This document shows, piece after piece, positions 22,617 to 31,682 of a stretch of 64,000 bases of DNA. A program made the position numbers and the translations under genes. The stretch is taken from the NCBI RefSeq assembly GCF_902806685.2, contig NC_048562.1:2996200-3060199 (forward strand), in the 5' to 3' direction. Numbering within the stretch: the stretch's first letter is position 1; every line of letters begins with the position of its first letter. The notes under the pieces were generated by a model. That model had not been told where the DNA came from and made no database searches. It was given only the letters and a program-made list of their open reading frames with translations. The stretch is from Maniola hyperantus (Eukaryota; Arthropoda; Insecta; Lepidoptera; Nymphalidae).

Positions 22617-22722
22617 TATACAATGAACCAAAAGCTTAATTTGCTGTAATCCGCTGAAACAGCCTTTCCGTTCGTTGTTTTAGCGGATTACAGCAAATTA
22701 AGCTTTTGGTTCATTGTATATC
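22617..22722. repeat. near-perfect hairpin element, about 44-bp arms
   Basis: The arms run from TATACAATGAACC to GTAATCCGCT and their complement, with a single G/A difference that would form a G-U pair in RNA. The loop is about 15 nt. The ends sit in TA, as expected for a Tc1/mariner-type MITE. Confidence 0.7.
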
Positions 22723-22984
22723 ATGGACTTCCGCAAAGTAACGCCTGCTTCTATACAATAGTTTAGTTTTGTTTATTTCTTGACGGATTTCTACATTGAA
22801 CACCGAAAAGATAGAGATATCGAACCCCAAACCCTACAATAGGAAGCTAACATCTTAACACTGCTGTAACAGATTTAGCACAAGCGTTTTACACGCTCTA
22901 GCATCAAAAATAAAATCGGCCAATGTCAATACACACCGAGGTTAGCGCACACCAATTATCGGTACAGATCTAACAGTGTAAACT

Positions 22985-23065
22985 GTGCTCTCACGAGCGC
23001 CCACTAATTTGATTGTCGGTGTTACACAAGGCTCCCACTTCGGCCCGTTACTTTACAGCGTGTAT
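22985..23065 (+). pseudogene. non-LTR reverse transcriptase fragment
   Basis: One frame reads GVTQGSHFGPLLYSVY, a worn form of the conserved LINE reverse-transcriptase block usually seen as GVPQGS.LGPLLF. The flanks do not extend the frame. Confidence 0.5.
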
Positions 23066-23424
23066 ACGTTTGGTGTGTGCGCAATTTGTTAAGCACGGGT
23101 GACAATGATGCTATGTGTGACAAGTGCCGATATCTCTTGACGTCAATATGCTTAGTATAGTTTTATTTCTACAAGTATATCCAATAAATTTAATTTAATT
23201 AAAAAAAAATTAATTTAATTTAATTTAATTTTGTGGAATTTTTGGAATACTTTTATTTACAGAGGTGAGCACCATTTATTTTGCAGAAATTTTGCGGAAA
23301 AAAAAATGAAAAATAGGAAGACAAATTTGTTTATTTTAAAGTCTATAACGTATTAAATTAATAAAGTATTTACATTAATAGCTTGGTAATAGGATCATTT
23401 CGGGTACGGAACCCTTATAACTAC

Positions 23425-23602
23425 AGTACGCGGCAGAAAGTAATGTACATCGACCTTTAGAAAGAGATACCGGATATGTAGAGCATTGTCTCTGTCGTTG
23501 AGACCGACAAAACGTCATATATGTATGAGTGACAGAGACAACGCTCCACAAAGCCGAAATGTCATTCTAAAGGTCGATGTACATTACTTTCTGCCGCGTA
23601 CC
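23425..23602. repeat. foldback family F, complete copy
   Basis: Outer arms GTACGCGGCAGAAAGTAATG and complement, with inner arms intact. Confidence 0.75.
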
Positions 23603-23789
23603 TAGTGTACGTATATTTTCTTTAATACTCAAAGTAAGCAAAGTATGTACTTGTAGAAACAAAAGACGTTTTAAACAAATGGGCACTAACTTGAACAATT
23701 TATACGCGATTGTCCTTTCACAATAATTCATAATATTGGCTATGCAATATTTACGGCATTTACTTATATTATCTGAGTATAGTCCGTAC

Positions 23790-24028
23790 TGTCTGGTGGG
23801 AGGCTTCGGCCGTGGCTAGTTACCACCCTACCGGCAAAGCCGTGCCGCCAAGCGATTTAGCGTTCCAGTACGATGCCGTGTAGAAACCAAAGGGGTATGG
23901 GTTTAATAAAAACTGCCATACCCCTTCCAGGTTAGCCCGCTATCATCTTAGACTGCATCATCACTTACCATCAGGTGAGATTGCTGTCAAGGGCTAACTT
24001 GTATCTGAATAAAAAAAAAAAAAAAAAA
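23790..24028 (+). mobile_element. SINE-E body with poly(A) tail
   Basis: Founding description of SINE-E: GTCTGGTGGGAGGCTTCGGC, then GCGATTTAGCGTTC, CCATACCCCTTCCAGG and ATCAGGTGAGATTG, ending in about 18 A at 24011-24028. The tRNA-like head, seen in the copy at 54082-54965, is absent here. Confidence 0.65.
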
Positions 24029-24447
24029 CAACAAAATGACTTATCACGCGCCATTTTAACTATATGTCAACTGACATGACGTATCGTTCAGCTACTAGTA
24101 TAAAGTAAAGACGAATTATAAAATCTTACTTTTGACATGAAATTTGGCACATAAGTTAGGTAAAATGGCGCGAAGGAAGTAATTTTTTACGAATTTATTA
24201 TTCGACTCTTCGCGACTTCGTCCGCGTGGACTACACAAAACGAGTCATGCGAATCTAGGTCGGGCGTTCAATATTATCAAGCTCGAATCAGAAACGAGGA
24301 AGCAAATCGCTTCGTAGGTGTTGTATGTACGGGCGCAGACTTTGACGATGCCTTAGGATACCTAGGTGGTAGAAAGGTGAAGGGGAACTAGATCAACAAG
24401 ACCTATTAGATCATTAGTTTTGTGGATTACTCCTATACATACAAACT

Positions 24448-24920
24448 GAGGCCTCATTTACGGAGACGCGGGGCGTCGCGCGTCGCGTGTGTCGTGGCGT
24501 CTCGCGGCGCGTCGTACGTTTTTTATGTTTACGGTGCGGCAGCGCGTGAAGCGGCACTTATCATCGCACGCGTAATCACAAACATATGGCAATATACGAT
24601 GTTGTTCATAGAGATGCGAGGTGGGAAGAGTGGCGGAGCCCGCCACTGTGCCCGATAGCGGCGGGCATGTGCGATTTCCAAATAAAGACTGGCAGAAGGT
24701 TCCACTGCGGGCATCGCTTCATTGAGAATTGCCGCCGCGTGAGACGCGTCGATGCCATCCGCGGGCTCGGCCGCAAAAAACGCTCCAATTCAAACAAACG
24801 CGTGTAAAATTGCTTCTCCGTAAACGCACTCATACAACGCCATATGTTTAATTAAATTCAGTGCGGGCCGCGCCGCCCATCGCAACGCGCGACGCCCCGC
24901 GTCTCTGTAAACGAGGCCTA
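24448..24920. repeat. GC-rich foldback element, about 470 bp
   Basis: Arms of about 35 bp (AGGCCTCATTTACGGAGACG, GCGGGGCGTCGCGCG) face their complement at the right end. The GC content is far above the surroundings. Five overlapping open frames on both strands here are a by-product of the rarity of stop codons in GC-rich DNA. Confidence 0.6.
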
Positions 24921-24925
24921 ATACT

Positions 24926-25124
24926 TTTTTTTTTTTTTCTTTATTTATTTAGGGGCTTTTATATTTAAATACATGTCAGCCCCATTATAATCTAATACAT
25001 AAAATCAAATTAACAAAATCTTAATCCTAACGACATAACCCCAATACAAAAAAAAAATTAAAGAAAAAACCAAATAAAAGTTTTACTGTCTTCAAGAAAT
25101 AAGGCTTATGAATTCAAACAGACT
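24926..25124 (-). mobile_element. short retroposon with poly(A) tail and TSD
   Basis: A poly(T) run at the left is the tail of a minus-strand insert. The TSD GGCCTAATACT is at 24915-24925 and 25125-25135. The insert landed exactly at the right end of the GC-rich foldback. Confidence 0.7.
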
Positions 25125-25440
25125 GGCCTAATACTTACATCTTTGTAATATTGAGTACAGATTTGAAAAGAATACATTGTAACCCACACGCTGTTACAAG
25201 TAAAAACAGCGTAAGCGACAAAATTTCAAAATGAATAATGACCCTTTTAGCTCGCGACATAAAGACTACAGGTGCATATCGAATAGGTATGTCCTAGTTG
25301 TAATGTGTAAATTGGTAGAACACGTATATTTGTTTGAACAGTTTTAATGTATGGCGCTAACCGAGCTAGTACCTACATTTTTAAATATTGCACGTCGCAC
25401 TTTACATTTTACGGAACGAATACCTAAAGTAGAAGAACTA

Positions 25441-25618
25441 CAGTACGCGGCCGAAAGTGATGAACATCGGACTCAAGAATGACATTTCATCTTTGTAGAG
25501 CGTTGTCTCTGTCTCTCATATGACGCTTTGTCGGTCTCAACGACCGAGACAGTGCTCTACAATTAATCTGCTGTCTCCTTCTAGATCGATGTTCATCACT
25601 TTTGGCCGTGTACTGTAA
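25441..25618. repeat. foldback family F copy
   Basis: Outer arms GTACGCGGCCGAAAGTGATG and a diverged complement. Confidence 0.7.
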
Positions 25619-25627
25619 GTACTTATA

Positions 25628-26033
25628 GTGTACTAGCTTATGCTCGCGACTTCGTCCGCGTGGACTACACAAATTTCAAACACATATTTCACTCCGTTGG
25701 GGTTGAATTTTCAAAAACCCTTTCTTAGCGGATGCCTACGTCATAATAGCTATCTGCATTCCAAATTTCAGCCCGATCCGTCCAATAGTTTGAGCTGTGC
25801 GTTGATAGATCAGTCAGTCAGTCAGTCAGGCAGTCAGTCACCTTTTCCTTTTATACATTTAAGATAAGTTTATGCTCGCGACTTCGTCCGCGTGGACTAC
25901 ACAAATGTCAAACCCATATTTCACTCCCTTAGGGGTTGAATTTTCAAAAATCCTTTCTTAGCGGATGCCTACGTCATAATAGCTATCTGCATGCCAAATT
26001 TCAGTCAGTCAGTCAGTCACCTTTTCATTTTAT
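25628..26033 (+). mobile_element. two D2 copies in tandem
   Basis: Founding description of D2: CTCGCGACTTCGTCCGCGTG, GACTACACAAATTTC, GGGGTTGAATTTTC, TTCTTAGCGGATGCC, CATAATAGCTATCTGC, and a (CAGT)n end followed by CACCTTTTC. Copy one is 25628-25866. Copy two, 25868-26033, has lost the GCCCGATCCG block. Confidence 0.7.
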
Positions 26034-26193
26034 AGACAGGTCGAGATGGCAGTCGAGGGAGGAACGCCCCGCACGGCGCACACCGCACATTCCCCGCGCT
26101 AAGCCGGTGCGGGCATATGCGGGTGACGTGCGGATGTGCGGGGCGTCCCCCCGCCTCATACCCCGATTGACATCTCAACCTATCGCGGACTAT
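26034..26193. repeat. foldback family I, copy 3
   Basis: Arms ACAGGTCGAGATGGCAGTCG and a near-complement; GC-rich centre. Confidence 0.65.
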
Positions 26194-26239
26194 AGGTACC
26201 TACATCAGGTACATTTGTTGCCAGCTCACTAAGGTACAG

Positions 26240-26550
26240 TCATCATGATCAACCCATCGCCGGCTCACTACAGAGCACGGGTCTCCTCTCAGAGTGAGAA
26301 GGGTTTTGGCCATAGTCTACCACGCTGGCCAAGTGCGGATTGGTAGACTTCACACACCATTGAGAACATTATGGAGACCTCAGGCATGCAGGTTTCCTCA
26401 CGATGTTTTCCTTCACCGTTAAAGCAAGTGATATTTTAATTACTTAAAAACGCACATAACACCGAAAAGTTAGAGGTGCGTGCCCGGGATCGAACCCCCG
26501 ACCTCCGATTGGAAGGCGGACGTCCTAACCACTAGGCTACCACAGCTTCA
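26240..26550 (-). mobile_element. SINE-A copy, full length
   Basis: Reverse copy. The last 20 bp (CACTAGGCTACCACAGCTTC) is partly repeated just after it. Confidence 0.8.
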
Positions 26551-26573
26551 CTAGGTTACCACAGCTTCTCAGC

Positions 26574-26755
26574 TCACGTGGCCGAAAGTCCAAAGGTAAA
26601 CATCGGCCTTTAGGATGACATTTCAGGTTTGTAGAGCGTTCAGTCAGTCATACCCATATGACGTTTTGTCGGTCTCAACGACCGAGACAGTGCTCTACAA
26701 ATCTGCTATCTGCTTCTAAAGGTCGATGTTCATCACATTTGACCGTGTACTGCAC
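26574..26755. repeat. foldback family F copy, diverged
   Basis: The left arm is eroded; the inner arms read GACGTTTTGTCGGTCTC. Confidence 0.65.
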
Positions 26756-26819
26756 ATGTACTCACAGCCCACACAGGGCATGTAACAACAGTTTATCTTA
26801 GTACGCGACAGGTTAAGAT

Positions 26820-27150
26820 ACCTCATCATCATCATCATCAACCAATAGACGTCCACTGCTGGACCTAGGTCTCTTGTAGGGACTTCCAGATGCCACGGTC
26901 TTGCGCCGCCTGGATCCAGCGGCTCCCTGCGACTCGTCTGGTGTCATCCGTCCACCTAGTGGGGGGTCTTCCAACGCTGCGTCTTCCGGTGCGAGGTCGC
27001 CATTCCAGCACCATGGGACCCCAACGTCTATCGGTTGTACGAACTATGTTCACTGCCTATTGCCACTTCAGCTTCGCAACCCGTTGAGCTATGTCGGTTA
27101 CTCTAGTTCTCCTACGGATCTCCTCATTTCTGATTTGATCACGTAGATAA
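26820..27150 (-). mobile_element. RTE-like LINE 3' end, coding part well kept
   Basis: The minus strand encodes RWGPMVLEWRPRTGRRSVG, then PPTRWTDDTRRVAGSRW and a stop, which is the characteristic C-terminus of this LINE. The tail is (TGA)n, reversed on the plus strand. Confidence 0.7.
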
Positions 27151-27660
27151 CGTTGAGATACCTGTCTGATGAATATTATTATATTTCAGGGATCGAAGAT
27201 GGATCGAATAGAGAATAAAGAAAAGCCTATAATCTGTTAATGAAGAGAGCTATCCGTCGACAGTATTGACATTAAACACTGTCATGGAGTTGCTCTCTTT
27301 ATGAACGGATGTGGTTCAACGGGGAACCAACCGAAAACCAATATGGCGGACTAAAAAGACCATGAAGAAGAAAGACAACAAGATAACAGAAGAGAAAATT
27401 TAAACAGAAAACTCTGAGAACTAAATTTAGAGAAGTTAAAATTATGACGGTCCATAATCAATATATTTTTGAAAATTCAAAAAATTAAAAAGTATGTTAG
27501 ATTCTCCGACCATTCAAATATTTCAGAAACCATTAGATTTCTAGAGACACTCTGGCGTTGATATATACCTAAATTCAGCTATTAAAAGATAGAAAAGATA
27601 AGCTTAAAAGATAGATAGTTAAGTACCTACATGATATTTCATATTGTACCTATTTGTTTT
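27151..27660. other. no gene seen
   Basis: AT-rich, unmatched. An acceptor-like TATATTTCAG at 27190 leads into a stretch with stops in all useful frames. Confidence 0.4.
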
Positions 27661-27668
27661 CTAAATTG

Positions 27669-27845
27669 AGAGCCTCAATAGCTCAACAGGTAAAGGAGTG
27701 GACTGAAAACCGAAAGGTCGACGGTTCAAACCCCGCCCGTTACACTATTGTCGTACCTACTCCTAGCACAAACTTGACGCTTAGTTGGAGAGGAAAGGGG
27801 AATATTTGTCATTTAACATGGCTAATATTCTTTAAAAAAATATAT
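27669..27845 (+). mobile_element. SINE-C copy, full length
   Basis: Starts GAGCCTCAATAGCTCAACAG and ends GGCTAATATTCTTTAAAAA. Confidence 0.75.
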
Positions 27846-27930
27846 ATTAAGTACCTACACACATTGATATTAGGTACGTTAGTTTTGTTAGATAATATCA
27901 AAATTTATGTATTTTTTACATACTTACTGT

Positions 27931-28291
27931 TAAAAAAACCGGCCAAGTGCGAGTCAGGCTCGCGCAATGAGGGTTCCGTACTACAGTCGGATTTTTTCGA
28001 CGTTTTGCAGAATAATTCAAAAACTAACTATGATACATAAAAATAAAATAAAAATCTGTTTTAGAATGCACAGGTGAAGACCTTTTATATGATACCCCAC
28101 TTGATATAGTTATCTTACTTAGAAAATTAAAAATACTAATTATTAGTTCATGACCACAATTTTTTTTGTGTGATGTAACCACAAATTCACGATTTTCAGA
28201 TTTTTCCCCAAATGTCAGCTATAAGATCTACCTACCTGCCAAATTTCATGATTCTAGGGAAGTACCCTGTAGGTTTCTTGACAGACCAACT

Positions 28292-28323
<32 letters not shown>

Positions 28324-28382
28324 ACAAAGTGATCCTATAACGGTTCCGTTTTTCCTTTTGAGGTACGGAACCCTAAAAAACA
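27931..28382 (+). mobile_element. element B copy, near full length
   Basis: The (GACA)n stretch is expanded here. Confidence 0.8.
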
Positions 28383-28729
28383 AATAAAATCTTTATTTTG
28401 CTAAATTATTATTGGGATCGTATTCGTACCGTATTTTTGCTTACAGTGTACCAAAATATAGGTAGGTACAAACATTTTTTTTACAATGTATGTAATAACA
28501 TTTATTACCTTTAGTATTTATATATATTTAATTCATATATTTTTTAAGATTATAAAGTAGAATTTTGATTACGCAATTGTATGCGTTTAAATTTTTACAG
28601 TTGATTAACATAGTATGCTGAGCTTTTCATATCATATAACTGTTTAAATAATTATAAAGATTTATTTGTACACTTGTGCATAACTGATAATGTCTATCAG
28701 ATTTTGTATGCTCTTATTCTTATCTATAT
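28383..28729. other. no gene seen
   Basis: Very AT-rich, with no feature. Confidence 0.4.
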
Positions 28730-29045
28730 GACAAGCGACCCGCCCCGGCTTCGCATGGGTGCAATGTAGATACTATAATGTGGTGTCCCGTGTCATTGAG
28801 GTGTCATTGCCTCGGAAAATCTCAAATGAGAGGATTTTTACATTATAATTCACATTATTTCAATTTCTCTAGGGATCTCTAATTTTTGAGAATGTAACTA
28901 TACCTATAAACCTTCCTCTTGAATCACTCTGTGTATTGGTGAAAAGCGCATTAAAATCCGTTGCGTAGTTTAAAAGATCTACGCGTTCATACATACATAC
29001 AGACGCGGGAAGCGACTTTATTCTATACTATGTAGAGATTATAAT
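28730..29045 (+). repeat. element J copy, longest
   Basis: From GCGACCCGCCCCGGCTTCGC to TACTATGTAGAGATT. The right half matches 51300-51545 closely. Confidence 0.6.
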
Positions 29046-29457
29046 GATGTCGGCTTTTGCCGCAGTAGTTATATATTCCTGTATACCAAAACTATAATAT
29101 AATATACTAGATGATGCCCGTGACGTCGTCTGCGTGGATTTGAGTTTTCAGCACAATACGTGAATTAATCAAGGGCTAGCTGGCCTCAAATTAAACAAAA
29201 TATTTTCCCAAAGTAAAATTTCCATCTCAACAATCTTACCACTATCTCAGTTCTGTAGACATAGTTACTTAACTGCGTGGAAATAGATTAACAGTTTACA
29301 CGTCTTATCAGTTATCAGTGATAGCGTGATAAGTAACTGATAAGAAACACTGAGAGCTAGTTGATAATGTTGATAACGGTGTGCACGGAGATAACCAGCC
29401 ACCAGGTAAATAACTGTAAATTAAGTAAACTGCCGAAAATAGGTCATGCAGTTAATT
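29046..29457. other. no gene seen; one short hairpin
   Basis: CTTATCAGTTA and TAACTGATAAG near 29303-29343 can pair. Nothing else is recognised apart from a worn CTTCGTCCGCG-type scrap near 29115. Confidence 0.35.
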
Positions 29458-29742
29458 TTTAAAAAACCGGCCAAGTATTAGTCAGACTCGCGCATTGAGG
29501 GTTTCGTACTACAATCGTATTTTATCGACATTTTGCACGATAAATCAAAAAGTATTATGCCTAAAAATAAATAAAAATCTGTTTTAGAATGTACAAGTAA
29601 AGCCCTTTCATATGATACCCCACTTGGTATGGTAAGTTGAAAATAGCAATATTTGTTCATGAACACGTTTTAATTTTTTTCTTGTGACGTAACCACAAAT
29701 TCACGGTTCTCATTTTTTTCTCCTAATGTCTGCTATAAGACC
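29458..29742 (+). mobile_element. element B copy, 3'-truncated and diverged
   Basis: Starts ACCGGCCAAGTATTAGTC. It is cut at the GCTATAAGACC block, where a SINE-A remnant begins. Confidence 0.65.
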
Positions 29743-29744
29743 TG

Positions 29745-29940
29745 GCCTCCTATCAGAATTAAATGGGTTTGGCCATAGTCTACCACGATGGCCAAGTACG
29801 GATTGGCAGACTTCACACACCTTTGAGAACATTATGGAGTAGCCCATGCAGGTTTCCTCACGTTGTTTTCTTTTACCGTTAAAGCAAGAAGTGATATACA
29901 AAACCGAAAAATTAGAGGTGCATGCAGGCCTATCATCAAA
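29745..29940 (-). mobile_element. SINE-A remnant
   Basis: Central SINE-A sequence (GGCCATAGTCTACCACG, CCTCACGTTGTTTTC). Head and tail are missing. Confidence 0.6.
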
Positions 29941-30157
29941 TCCCGAACCCGCTGACCAATAATTTCCTGGGTTTCCTGGAACTTCAAAGATAATTATTTC
30001 CTTAATGATAAGGCGTTTAATGTTAATTTTTTTACATTTGTACGGAAGCGATGTGCAGGCTCGACCGTACCAAAGGGAGATCTCCCACCGAGCGGTTGGT
30101 TGTGCTCGGTAGCGCCAGCTGGGCCGACGGTTGTATCTTGATACTTCTATACCTATA

Positions 30158-30300
30158 TAGTCCAGATTGCAGAAAACTCCGTTAGTGCGAGTACTGTCGG
30201 CGGTACATTTGTACAGGACTACGTCATGTAATGTTATCGATTGAACAGCGCCATCTAGTTTCTACCGTGGCAACCGCCACACATGTCAATAATTGTAATT
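30158..30300. repeat. two-copy dispersed repeat
   Basis: Shares GTCCAGATTGCAGAAAACTC and AGCGCCATCTAGTT with 36022-36150. Confidence 0.6.
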
Positions 30301-30584
30301 CTTAATTGTTCTATAAAATTATTTTTAAGCATGTTTTATTAAAGTACATTTTCGTTTAAGTAATTTCATTTCCCCACGTGAGATCGCTATGAAGAGCTAG
30401 CAATCGAATAAATAATTACTACGGAACCTCCTAAAAAGATCACAAAAATTTATCACGTTAGGTCATCAAAGCACATTGGTATTTGATATCAGTCACCTGT
30501 TATCAGTATTCATATTGACTCGATTTCATGATTTCGTATCCAAGTCATCATATTTGTACGGCATGACTTTTGATCAACCTCTGC

Positions 30585-30772
30585 ACAGTACGCGGCCAAA
30601 AGTAATGTACATCGAACTTTAGAAGGAGATAGCAGATTTGTAGAGCGTTGTCCCTGTCGTTGAGACCGACAAAACGTCATAATATAGGTATGAGTGACAG
30701 AGACAACGCTCTACAAAGGCGAAATGTAATTCTAAAGGCCGATGTACATTACTTTCGGCCGCGTACTGTACT
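30585..30772. repeat. foldback family F, complete copy
   Basis: Outer arms GTACGCGGCC and CGGCCGCGTAC; both inner arms present. Confidence 0.75.
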
Positions 30773-30785
30773 TAACTGACCTGCT

Positions 30786-30840
30786 TTTTAACCGACTTCC
30801 AAAAAGGAGGTGGTTCTCAATTCGGCCCGTTTTTTTAAGA
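30786..30840 (+). repeat. AACCGACTTCCAAAAAGGAGG repeat head
   Basis: Same short block as at 4585, 34600 and 60604. It probably marks the end of a larger dispersed element that includes the tandem units that follow. Confidence 0.4.
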
Positions 30841-30929
30841 TTTTTTAAATGTAGGTATGTAGGTTCATCGATTTTTTCCAGGTTTCTGGACCGATTTGTT
30901 TTTAATCAACAGAGGACGTTTCGATGGTG

Positions 30930-31425
30930 GTCCCATAAAAATTTCTGGATCCAACTCCTCAATCCTGATGCTGCAGGGTTACTGCCCACCTAATCTATCA
31001 AGATTCAGAAAGTGTTCATAGTGAATTTATGTTGTAGGTACCAAGCAACGACTTTATGCTTGAATTCCAAGTCCCAACTCCTCAACCCTGATGATGTAGG
31101 GTACAGTACTCCTAAACTATAGTGATTCAGGAACTGCGGATGACGCAATATTATTTTTGGTGCCAAGCATAGACTACACCTAGAACTTGGGATCCCAACT
31201 CCTCAATGCTGATGCTGCAAGGTACTGAACTCCTAAGCCGTGGGGATTCGGGAATTTCTGGTAGTGAATTGATATTTTAGGTATCAAGCAACGGTTTTAT
31301 GATTACACTCCAAGTCCGAACTCCTCAAACCTGATGATGCATGGTACAGCACTCCTAAACTATAGAGATTCAGGAATTGTTCCTGGTGAAATAATATTGT
31401 AAATGCCGAGAATAGACTTCCATGA
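30930..31425. repeat. diverged tandem repeat, four units of about 122 bp
   Basis: The anchor AACTCCTCAA, followed by a CTGATG.TG block, starts at 30953, 31076, 31197 and 31319. The spacing is therefore 121-123 bp. The units differ by many substitutions, so the array is old. Confidence 0.7.
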
Positions 31426-31659
31426 TCCACCATGATCCATCCATCCATGATAGATGATGATGATGATGATGAGAATAGACCATGGATGGTTTCTTGATCC
31501 AATCACTAGAATTTAAGTTTCTCTACAAAAAAATCAAATCGGACAATAAAAAAAATCTAGGAACTACCATCGATAATAAAACAATAATATCATCATTCGA
31601 TAATACCTACTTAATTGCAAATGATTAGATACCTAAAGCACGAATGATTAGTTATTGAG

Positions 31660-31674
31660 TCAGTCAGTATCAGT
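31660..31674 (+). promoter_or_regulatory. possible initiator of the thyroglobulin-repeat gene
   Basis: The arthropod initiator core TCAGT occurs three times within 15 bp, 9-23 nt before the start codon. No TATA box is seen 30 bp upstream. A TSS here would give an unusually short 5' UTR. Confidence 0.3.
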
Positions 31675-31682
31675 GAAACAAA

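Noticed and set aside
24422..24833. Five overlapping frames in a GC-rich block
   Set aside because: Frames on both strands in one foldback element; high GC removes stop codons. No known domain is visible.
27654..28040. 128-residue plus-strand frame
   Set aside because: It is a SINE-C copy read through into element B. The same text recurs at 18850-19092 for the same reason.
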